Source: Dillenia suffruticosa (taxonomy: Eukaryota > Streptophyta > Magnoliopsida > Dilleniales > Dilleniaceae). From it: DNA of 64,000 nucleotides. Position numbers and translations under genes: made by a program. The notes beneath the pieces are model-generated. The model did no database searches, was not told the origin of the DNA, and saw only the letters and a program-made list of their open reading frames with translations. Where the stretch lies: assembly GCA_033439265.1 (NCBI GenBank), contig JAVTVX010000009.1, positions 12,799,109-12,863,108 of the forward strand, given 5' to 3'. This document shows, piece after piece, positions 54,566-64,000 of the stretch. Within the stretch, counting starts at the first letter, position 1; every line of letters starts with the position of its first letter.

Positions 54566-54640
54566 TGGCTTGGTGGTTTACAGGTTGCATGCAGGAGTTC
54601 GGAAGAGTGCGGAGTTTGGAGTTCGAACCACGATAGAGGC
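54566..54640 (+). other. tRNA-like module, plus strand, inside CACTA 2
   Basis: TGGCTTGGTGG (54566-54576) fits an A-box and GTTCGAACC (54621-54629) a B-box, 45 nt apart. Together with the minus-strand module the pair points outward from the element centre. No terminator T-run was confirmed. Confidence 0.5.
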
Positions 54641-55029
54641 AAAAGGCATTTTCCCCTAAATTAGTGATGGATTTTAGCGACAAAAATTATCTATCGCTAA
54701 ATTTAGCGATGAATTTTAAATTTTCGTTGCTAAATTTAGTAACGGATTTTTTTTATGTCGCTAATTTAGCGATGGATAATTTTTCGTCGCTAAAGTTAGT
54801 GATGAATCTAGCGACGAAAAATTATTTGTCGCTAAATTTAGCGACGGATTTCAATTTTCGTCGCTAAATTTAGCGACGGATTTCTAATTTTCGTCGCTAA
54901 ATTTTTGCGACGCGTTGTTAGCGACGAAAAATTTTTCGTCGCTAAATCCGTCGCTAATGTTTTTAGCTATGAATTTTTTAAAAATTTTCGTCGCTAAATT
55001 TGTGGCTAAAAGGCTGTTTTTTTGTAGTG

Positions 55030-57675
55030 ATTTCAAACCATAACCTATAAGGAAAAGAATCTCTTAATTACAAGGACTTTCCCAACTGAAAGGAATCTGA
55101 ATCTTTTGGAGATCTTCCATCAAGGATCTCAAAATCTCGGGATACTTTTATAAGAAAACTCGGGTTTTAACATCTCAAGTACATACGAAACTCACACACG
55201 AATGCTATATATACATTGTAAAATCAACCGGCCTAATATGCTCTCTGAACTGACACAGAGCACACAAAAACATTGCACTACTCTATTTCAATATGTTTCT
55301 CTTATTATAAATTGCTCTCTAACTTAAGTATCAGAGTTTCTCCTATTGAGCACCCTCCGATGGTCTTTTGTAGATCTCATTGATCAAAGATCGTCGGACA
55401 ACCAATCATCTCGTTCGAGTCAGTAGAGCCACCATCTATAGAGCTAAACTCATCTCCAATAGTTACATTGCTGATTAAGCACTAGAACTGCAAGTTAAGG
55501 CATTTGTGGAGTTGTATACCTTTGTAGCACTTGCATTACACTGATTGGTAGAATAGTCTAAACATAGGTTGTTCCGGTTGATTATAAATTAATTGATCAC
55601 AAAGGGCATATGCTGACCTAGTTTGTGTATGAATCGGTTGAGAATTCGGGGGTATGCTACTCCTATAGGTATGGGTTGGGTGTAAGCTGCGAGGTAGTAG
55701 GAGGTATCGATTTGACTAGCATTAAGCGACAATGATTTCATACATGATTTTCCTTTATGGCAAATGGGATTCTCAATGTCTTATCATAAGATAATTCACA
55801 CATGATTGGAATACATGAAATATTTATCAATCTTCTTCTCGCCTTGAAATTCCAAACTTAGGTTGTGGAAGCATGGCCATTAGCTTATTGAGCTACACTC
55901 TAGTATTTTGATTGTCAGCCAAGTTTACCCATGATTCCCTTATGCATAAGGAATTTGTTCGCTAGTTAGGGAGCCGTGTAATCTAAAACTTGGTAGTGTA
56001 GTTTATCGTTGAATCAAGGTCTGACTCCTAAATTCTTGTGACTTCATCTTGCATTTTAAGGCAAACCATGTTGGCTAGTTTTCGAACAAAATTGTTTGTG
56101 ACTTCATTAATTCCTATGCTGATTGTTCTCAAATAAATAAGGCCATCATGGAACTGGGAATAGTGGTATCTCTAAACAGCAACTTGGTTATTACTCTATT
56201 GTGTTGAGTTCAAGTGGATAATGCAGAATTGGGATTTTTTTTCACTAAGGAGTTGCAATCGGTAAAACAAGAGGTTCATTATTCAAGGGGTGTGGTTTGT
56301 TGATTTGAAACCACCCGGTGATTGTTCATATTCCTCATCCAGTGCTAATTGTTTCCTTCCATTCATATAGTGTTTCCAGAATGAAGAAGCATAAACTTTT
56401 GCAAGATCTAAAAAAGTGAGTCCCATTAAGTGTACCAAAAAGAGTATTGCACCCGATTAGAGCAAATTAGACAGCACTTGCATTTTCGAGTGTCTCAAGC
56501 AATAGATATCGAGTAGGGGATTATGAGGAATAACAACGGTAGATGAATTGGAAAAGAAAAAATAGAATTTTATTAAATTAAATGAAATGACTACAAAACA
56601 ATCGGAAAATATAATAACTAAAAATGAAGAAATTTATATGTTAGGTTGTGTCATGTTTTCTGCAAACAACTTTTTTTTTTTAGGTTCGAGATCACGGATA
56701 TCCAGTATTATACTTTAACTAATTCAATTCGATCATTTGCAGAGTCGCTATTTAGGAGACTGTTCTCCTAAAATATTATTTTTTATTCCCAAGTTGCAAA
56801 CTACTTCTTTTATAGACATCATTGGCTGACTTTCTATTTAACAAATAACAACTCCTTTTAGAGATTTCATCGACTTACTTTCTATTTCTCAAACTTGGAG
56901 TTGTGACCATCTTTTTACTTTCTAAATCGGTTTAAAGCAAATTTTGATATATCTTTGATTTCTAATTTCTTGATGTTAGCTTGCACACCAATCTTTTCTG
57001 AATCTCTTACAGAATAATCTCAAAATTTTCATTTCTTGACCAATTGGTATTTAAAAGGAAATTTATATCGAAAGGTCACCATCCATATCATTTTAGTGAT
57101 CTAATTTCTCCTCCTCCTTGTATACATCACCACCATTAGAATTTCTCAGGTTGTCACTAAAAGTTTACAATTTTGTAGGTAGCCACTAGATGTAGCATTT
57201 AGTGGCATCCTATGATACATGGAAACATTTTAATAATAATGCTTTCACGTTTTTGAAATATTTTCGAATTTTTTTTTTCTATTTTTGAAAAGTTAAATTA
57301 CTTAATATTTATATAAAAGTTTTTATACCTTTTATATTTATAATTTTTTTCATATTTAATGAATTATTTATTTATTTAATTATAATTATGATATTTATAT
57401 TATTTGTTTTATAATCAATAATTACATATTTATTCATTTTAGATTTTTATTATAAAAGTTAACCATTCTATTATTTTTATATAATAATTAATATTTATAT
57501 AAATTTTTTTTATAATTTTTATATTTATGCATTCCGAATTCTTACAAATTATCATTTCCCATATAGTTCCTTATCTATTTCCATTTCATCTTTCCATTTT
57601 CGTGGAATCTAGGTGGCAACTACAAACTCCAACTAAATGATACATTCAGTGGCACCCACTGCTGAACACAAATGT
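55030..57675. repeat. Non-coding part of duplicated block, unit 3
   Basis: Same content as 25660-28330: AT-rich spacer without a gene. It ends at AATGT, the presumed target site of element D; the sequence expected next (TGCTGCTAGCACTTTGC) is not in the window. Confidence 0.7.
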
Positions 57676-60276
57676 TGTAATACCCAAATAAAAAAAAAGG
57701 AAAATTAAAATTAGGGCTTAAAGCCCTGATTTTCTCCCCTCTCTCTACCTCTCTCTCTTTCCCCCTCTCTTCTCTCCCTCTCTCTTTCTCTTTCCCATCT
57801 CCCCGTCGCCGCGTTTCTCTCTCTCTCCCGCTGCCGCCGCCAGCACCGTCGGTCACCACCATCGCCACCGTACCCAGCCGCCGCAGCTCCTCCCTTCCGC
57901 GAGTGAGCCGTTGCAGCTCCTCCCTGCACGAGCTGCCCGATGCGAACGTCAAGCTAGCGCGCGATCTCCCTCGCGCGAGCGCGAGCCCGAGCGCGCCTCA
58001 CCTTGCACGCTCCTGCACGAGCGCCAGTGACCCCAGCGCGATCAATGCGCGATCTAGCTGGCGAGCGTGCTCCAGCGCGCGAGCCAGCGCGCGAGCCAGT
58101 GCCCAAGCCAGCACGACCCAGTGTGCGACTCAGCGTGTGACCCAACGCGAGCCAGAGCCAGCGCCAGCGCCAGCGCTCCAGCACGCGATCCGGCTCACGA
58201 GGCCCACCAGGCCCGCAGACCCAGCAGCCCGCAAGCCCACCAGGCCACAGACGACCCAGCAGCCCGCAGGCCCAGAAGCCTGCAGGCCCTAGGCCTGCAA
58301 GCCCATTGCGGCCCACGGCTCGTAGCCCGAAACGGCCTGTGACAGTCCGCGAGTCCTTGCAAAGGTAAAGGACTAAAAGTTTTGATTTTCGCACTATGGA
58401 TTTGAAATTCTATAGCAATTGGACTTAAATTACTCACAATTGTTTCAAATTTGAAACATTCAGGTTTTAGACCAAATCGACGGGCGAACGAAAGCTAAAT
58501 TTGAGATCCGAAGAATCCTAGGTGAGAGAAATGAAATCTCTTTAATCCTCGAATAAACTTTGTCAAATTAGGTAGCATTAGTTGGTTTTAGATTCGAATT
58601 AAGATTTATTTTGATTTTGGTTATTTATTTATAAATAGAATGAAATTGATGACAGTGAAGTTGTTTATAAATTGAGGAATTTAGGGTTTGTACGAATTTA
58701 AAAAAAACAATAAACCCTGAAATAGTCAGAAATTGATGAAAATCGTGATGACTTGATTAGGTTGGCTTTCTTGGTGACTCGATTGAGGGGCACCTTGTTC
58801 TGTGTATTGTGCTTTTATTGGGGAGTGTGCTATCCTCGCCAAAAACTGTGAGTGGGATTTATTTCAATGCTTTTGTTTAATGTGTAAATCCTGTTTTACA
58901 ACTTTTGGTAATGAGCATGATTTTTCGTATACTTGAAATGTTTTGACTGGTTTTAAAATTGATTTTTGTGAACCGATGGAGTGTCCAAAAACTGTGTTGA
59001 ATTATGAAATTATGCATCCATGTGGTTGAAATGTATAATGTGCCATTTTATACTCTATGTTGCATTGGTTTATGAACCTGACTTTGGCATATTTTGATAT
59101 GATATTGATTTTGGCCTTGAGGGCATTGGATTGTATTGTTCCGTAGCTACGAAGGACACCGTGAGAGACGCTTTGGTGGCGTCCGGATATGTCTAGGGCT
59201 GGGGTATCCCACGAGTTGTCGTGATTTGATTATCGACACGGTACTAGTCAGGTTGAACCCGAAAGGGGGAGGATTTGGATTTGGATTGGATATCCTCTCC
59301 AAGTCTAGCACTTGGACGAGATTCGTCACCAACGCCGGGGTAGAGAGCACTTTAAAGAAATTTGCATATAACAACCCCGGTGCGCCTGTCATAGGTCGCG
59401 GTAGACCTCTGCGAGGACATTTTCTGCTGGCAGCTCTATGATTTTAAATGATTGTACTTTGGATGCATATTTGACTTGAAAATGCGTGAAATGATATATT
59501 GTTAAAATGAAAAGCATGATGATTTGAAATATGATTTATATACTTATGTTTTGACACTCCAGTTTCACACTCCATATTTGATGATTGCATTGACCCACTC
59601 ACTCACTGAGTGTTTTTTCCCGAGTACTCACCCCTCATTTCCCTTTTGTTTCAGAGATAGTATTTGACAAGGAGTGTCATTTTTAGGACGCTCAATATCT
59701 TTGGGAGATTAGACCTGGACTTGAGGAGTCATTGTGTATTTTCACTGCAAAATTTGTATTGGTGATGTATATGTATTTTGAGATCTATAGATGACCATTT
59801 TTATAATTGTGGGATGACTGTATAAATATGGACATTTAAATTATGGAACCTCATGTCACTGCATGACATTGCATTGAAGCATTTCTTTTTCATTGCGTCT
59901 GTATTTGGAAACTTGTCATGTCTTAGAAGTGTCCTCTAGGATCGCTCGATGCCTCCTCTAAATCACAGGAGGGGCGACTGGCGACTGTCCATGACTTTGA
60001 TGGGGGCATGGCAGTAGAGGTCTGTGGTTAGGACTGTGAAAAATTGTTTGTTAGCCTTGCGTTGCCCTGGATTGTGCAGTATGGATGATCTGGTTTATTG
60101 TTGAGGATAATTTATGCATTTTGAGGCCAGGATGACCCCTTTTGGACAGGTAACAGGTTTATTTTAATATGGGAGACCTCCGATATATGGGGAGGTTCTA
60201 CCTGATTTTCTGTAAAAATACAGCCGACATCCAGGGTAACGGGCGGCTGCTCACTCTCCAGGTTTGGGGCATGACA
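57676..60276 (+). repeat. Element D, 5' LTR (2601 bp)
   Basis: It starts TGTAATACCC and ends GGGGCATGACA. It has an AGGGCTTAAAGCCCT palindrome (57714-57728), a CT tract (57735-57830) and a CpG-dense block (57900-58330), then a body similar to the reverse complements of solo LTRs 2 and 3. Confidence 0.93.
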
Positions 60277-60283
60277 ATTGGAT

Positions 60284-60295
60284 TGGTATCAGAGC
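60284..60295 (+). other. Element D primer-binding site (initiator tRNA-Met)
   Basis: TGGTATCAGAGC, 7 nt after the 5' LTR end. Confidence 0.95.
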
Positions 60296-60603
60296 GACTT
60301 GATAAAGAGCTATGTAGGAAGAGAGTCTTGGAAACATTCCCGAATATGTTGGTTTTTAAAGTTCTCAATGCATGAGAGTTTCATACAGTCATGAAGTCTC
60401 AGTGCATGGTCATAGGCATATGAGTTCATCTATTTTAGGGGGTTAGATACGGTTGTATCTAACCTAACTTGCTATATTTTTCTCCTATTGAACTAAGAAT
60501 TTCATCCTTTTGTGAGGGTAGCCATGCTATGATTAGTCCAAAATTCTTGAACCGTGCGTATTCTTTTCATGATACTTAATGAACATCTTTCTCTTGCAGA
60601 ATT

Positions 60604-62045
60604 ATGCCACCTACACGTAGAACGAGAGGTGCTAGATTCGCATCACTTAAGGGTCTGTTAGTGCCAGATGCACCTCGGGTACCTGAAACCCCACGAGTAC
60701 CAGAGGACTTAGACGAGTCGGAGGATCGTACCTCGACTCGCGTGCCACCACCGGTACCTTCTCAGCCAGCTGCTCAGGCTGAGACTCCTGTACCCATACC
60801 CAACGCCTTTCGGTAGGTGTATGAGTGGTACGCTTCGCATGGGGTCCAAATTCCGCCCCCACCACCTCCTACAGCGGTCCAGTTCCTACGGCACCGGTTC
60901 CACCACCGGTGACCGGTCCTTCTACTTTGTCCGAACTGAGTGAGACTATATCGGCTATTCATAGACAGGTACATGAGTTGACTCAGTTGGTTAAAGAGGC
61001 CCGTCAGCTGAGGTGCGCAGATTTTGCAGGGCTTGGTGATGTTACGGCAGCCAAGCATTGGATCAACCGCACCCGCAGGATTCTAACTGATCTCGGGATT
61101 GGAGAGGAGCTCTGCCTGAAAGTGGCAAAGCGATTATTAGAGGGAGAGACCCTCTCATGGTGGGAGGCCCTCACTGATGAGGCGATAGAGCTACTGCGGT
61201 GGGACGACTTCCTTCGGGAGTTTGACCGCAGATTTTTCCCACTCTACCAGCAGGACCGGATGAGGTCAGAGTTGGGACGACTTACACAGGGGTCCAGATC
61301 TGTCTCAGAGTATGAGGCAGACATGCGGAGACTTGCCGCATTTGTACCAAATCTGGCCACACCTCAGTATTTGCGCTTCAAATTTGAGGACGGTCTTAGC
61401 CTCAACATAAAGAGGTATATGACTGTTACTCCACAGTTTACACTGGCTGAGGAGATAGACTCTGCTCACCGCGCGGAGGCTTTGGTCCGCGCTGAGACTA
61501 GGCAGAGAGAGTGCCGAGAGCAGAAGAGAAAGAAGGAGAAGTCTCATTTTGCGGAGAATTCCAAGAGGGGCAAGGGATCCAGTTCGTACAGAGGCGGATT
61601 TGGATCTGGATTTCCTGAGTTGGGACGGGAACAGTACTCCCAGGGGTTTAGACAGCCCGCACCGACTCACCCTGCACAGTTTACTACTTAGCGGCACCCT
61701 TATTGCCGCATGTGCAGTCAGTCCCATCCGAGCGGAGCTTGTTCAGTGACGGTCACTTGCTTCCACTGTGGGAAGCTATGGCATATTAGGAGTTCTTGCC
61801 CTGAGTTAGGACTCGGAGCACAGAGTTCACTGAGCCGTACTAGTACTCTTCGTATGGGACAGCAGGGGCAGCCTACTCGGCCAGCTGCTTCTACTCCCAG
61901 GGTGACCACTGGGAGTAACACAGTGCAGACTCAAGCACGACAGCAGCCTAGGACTCAGGCCCTGGTTTATGCCATGACGCATGAGGACGCCCAGGCGAAC
62001 CCCGACATCATCATGGGTACTCCTCCTTCTGATCCTGTAGAATAG
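60604..62045 (+). pseudogene. Element D gag, broken
   Basis: The start is MPPTRRTRGARFAS. A TAG at 60814-60816 and a frameshift near 60870 separate the N-terminus from the main part (60825-61691), which has AKHWINRTRRILTDLG, LSWWEALTD, FLREFDRRFFP and FEDGLSLNIKRYMTV. After a TAG at 61689-61691 two cysteine knuckles follow, CRMCSQSHPSGAC and CFHCGKLWHIRSSC. The C-terminus reads PDIIMGTPPSDPVE and stops at 62043-62045. The element C tail is nearly the same. Confidence 0.9.
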
Positions 62046-62219
62046 GATCTCTATTCGTATTTTCACTTCTTTTGAGGATGTCAGCATTGTATCAGTCGTA
62101 TAGGTATTGTATGTTGTGTTCCCTTTTTGTCGATATGATACTACTCTGACATCTTTGTACACCGAGGTTGTAGAAGCCCTAGAGGCTCAACTATTTTAAC
62201 ATATATATATACATATCAG
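62017..62219 (+). other. Putative intron after gag of element D (about 203 nt)
   Basis: The donor is ATCATGG|GTACTCC. A possible acceptor is ACATATCAG at 62211-62219. The stretch near 62170-62215 resembles the 3' part of the element C intron (AGAGGCTCAACTATTTTA versus AGAAGCTTAACTAGTTTGA, then a TA run). The protease start that should follow is lost, so the acceptor is uncertain. Confidence 0.5.
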
Positions 62220-62267
62220 GTTTGAAATTATTCTAAGTTTATGTGCATTTGTTCAAATGATATATAT

Positions 62268-64000
62268 TCATCATGGGTACTCAACCATCTTGGGGATGGA
62301 CTGGCTATATATTCATCGGGCTTCAGTTGACTGCTTTAAGAAGCAGGTGGAATTTCGAAGACCCAATCGGCCAGTGTTGATTTTTTAGGGCGAGAGGCGG
62401 GTTTTACCCGCTGTGTCATTTCAGTTTTGGAGGCCAGACGCATGATTTGCCACGGATGTGCGACTTACCTGGCTCATATCATTGATACTACTGCTCAGGG
62501 ACCGAGACTGGAGGATGTCCCAGTGGTACAGGACTTTCCTGATGTTTTCCCCGAAGAGCTGTCCGGACTACCACCTGCTCAGGAGTTTGACTTTGAGATC
62601 GATTTAGCTACGGGGACTACCCCTATCTGTATGCCGCCATATAGGATGGCGCCGGCTGAGCTGAGAGAGCTCAAGGTCCAGCTGCAAGAGTTGCTGGATA
62701 AGGGGTTTATCCGTCCTAGCACGTCTCCGTGGGGTGCACCGGTGTTGTTTGTGAAAAAGAAGGATGACACATTTCGGCTATGTGTAGATTATAGACAGCT
62801 GAACAAAGTTACCGTTAAAAATCGGTACCCACTACCACGTATTGATGATCTCTTTGATCAGTTACAGGGTGCCAGAGTATTCTCGAAGATAGATCTCCGG
62901 TCAGGTTACCATCAATTGTGGATTAGGGCCGAGGATGTGTCTAAGACGGCTTTCCGCACCCGATACGGACATTATGAGTTTTTGGTCATGCCGTTTGGGC
63001 TGATTAATGCCCCTACCGCGTTTATGGACCTAATGAACCGAATTTTTCATGATTATTTGGATCGGTTCGTCATTGTTTTTATTGATGATATCTTAGTGTA
63101 CTCGCAGAGTGATGATGAGCATGCTCAACACCTTAGGGTGATTTTGCAGACTCTTCCTCAGAGACAGCTTTATGCCAGTTCACCAAGTGTGAATTTTGGC
63201 TGCGACAGATTGGTTTTCTTGGCCATGTAGTTTCTGTGGAGCGTATCTTTGTTGGTCCGCAGAAAGTTGAGTCTATATTGAGATGGGAGCAACCACAAAC
63301 AGTATCAGAAATCAAAAGTTTTCTTGGTCTAGCTGGGTATAATCGCAGATTCGTAGAGGGATTTTCTCGAATTGCTACTCCGTTATCTAGATTGACATGG
63401 AAGGACGTCAGATTTATATGGGATGGCCGTTGTGAGGTGAGCTTTCAGGAGCTCAAACAACGATTGACGTCCGCTCTGAATCTAGCCCTCCCCACGAGTA
63501 GTCGAGAGTATGTGGTGTACAGCGACGCCAGCAGGCAGGGATTAGGTTGTGTATTGATGTAGGATGGTAGAGTTATCGCCTATGCTTCATGATAGCTAAA
63601 GAAGTATGAGATGAACTATCCTATGCACGATTTAGAATTGGCGGCCATTGTCTTTGCACTAAAGATATGGCGCCACTATTTATATGGGGTCACATGCAGG
63701 GTGTATACCGATCATAAAAGTCTGAAGTATTTATTCACCCAGCGAGAACTTAACCTGAGATAGCGGAGATGGTTAGAGCTGCTAAAGGATTATGACCTCA
63801 TCATTGATTATCATCCGGGCAAGGCTAATGTGGTGGCTGATGCCTTGAGTCGGAAGTCATCTTCCTCTTCTCAGACTACCGAGAGTACTTATCTCTCATG
63901 TTTATTGGGACTCCAAGCCTTGGGAGTCAGGTTGGCTAGTGATGATCAGGGAGCTATACTAGCCAGATTTGAGGTTCGGCCGAGTTTACTCGACCGTATT
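62268..64000 (+). pseudogene. Element D pol: protease tail, RT, RNase H, broken
   Basis: The active-site part of protease is deleted, leaving LGMDWLYIHRASVD. RT has [51 protein letters not shown] and [11 protein letters not shown] one-base deletion at about 63177 shifts the frame. RNase H then shows [30 protein letters not shown] and TDHKSLKYL. Stops at 62386-62388, 63560-63562, 63590-63595 and 63761-63763 all fall where sister copies have Gln or Arg codons. The reading continues beyond the window. Confidence 0.93.

Larger units (their letters stand above)
53051..55029. mobile_element. Non-autonomous CACTA-type transposon 2 (1979 bp), TSD ATT
   Basis: Terminal inverted repeats are CACTACAAAAAAACA. 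ATT flanks both sides (53048-53050, 55030-55032), and the empty site in units 1 and 2 has a single ATT. Subterminal zones contain many paired TTTAGCGACGGATT / AATCCGTCGCTAAA blocks, for example a near-perfect palindrome at 53669-53695. The centre is A/T-rich with a GC-rich island (53970-54056) and two tRNA-like modules. There is no transposase. Confidence 0.95.
51058..57675. repeat. Segmental duplication, unit 3 (truncated)
   Basis: This is collinear with 23683-28330 after removal of CACTA 2. It is cut on the left by element C and on the right by element D, just before the TRIM and gene would follow. It shares several variants with unit 2 against unit 1, for example GTCATGTTTTCTGC and GAAGAAGCATAAAC. 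Confidence 0.9.
57676..64000 (+). mobile_element. Element D: Ty3/gypsy retrotransposon, 5' part (runs off the window)
   Basis: A 5' LTR, initiator-Met primer site, gag, intron-like segment, remnant protease, RT and RNase H follow in order on the plus strand. The window ends inside the RNase H-integrase spacer. It is inserted in unit 3 after AATGT (57671-57675), the likely target duplication. It is the same subfamily as element C. Confidence 0.93.

Overview
The window is nuclear DNA of a flowering plant, most likely a eudicot. It has GT-AG introns, one plant glycoside hydrolase family 1 (GH1) gene family, and long nested LTR retrotransposons of the chromodomain Ty3/gypsy (Tekay/Del-like) type. 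There are two CACTA-type DNA transposons and a TRIM. No bacterial, organellar or viral genes were seen. The species cannot be named from the sequence.

The backbone is a tandem segmental duplication. Unit 1 (about 1045-12088) holds old repeat DNA, a TRIM and an intact 11-exon beta-glucosidase gene of the BGLU44 type on the minus strand (8885-11964; 522 aa). Unit 2 (about 23683-42751) repeats this arrangement. Its beta-glucosidase gene (29759-42626) keeps all exons, but intron 5 has grown from 99 to 9878 nt by insertion of a 9774-bp retrotransposon. Unit 3 (51058-57675) is cut off by another retrotransposon before its gene would begin. A third gene copy may lie beyond the right edge.

Retrotransposon layout: the 3' end of a plus-strand Tekay-like element at 1-1044; solo LTRs at 4200-6590 (TSD AAATA), 16034-18740 (TSD AGTAT) and 19342-22331 (TSD CAAAG); element B at 31348-41121 (minus, TSD GATTG) inside the second gene; element C at 42751-51057 (minus, 3' LTR truncated, fused to the promoter of gene 2); element D from 57676 past the window end (plus). 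B, C and D all have a primer-binding site for initiator tRNA-Met 7 nt from the 5' LTR and a gag-pol order of Gag, protease, RT, RNase H and integrase. D runs off the window before integrase, and C retains the chromodomain. All are broken by stop codons, most of them explicable as C-to-T changes.

The most interesting signal is a short, AT-rich, spliceable GT-AG interval exactly between Gag and protease in B (36812-36945) and C (46600-46757), with a homologous one in D (62017-62219). In each copy the unspliced frame runs 9-10 codons into the interval and stops, while splicing would join Gag to Pol in frame. This looks like splicing control of the Gag to Gag-Pol ratio. A second signal is tRNA-like (A-box/B-box) modules beside GC-rich islands inside both CACTA elements (13775-15475 and 53051-55029). 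Outside these features the DNA is AT-rich and shows no supportable gene.
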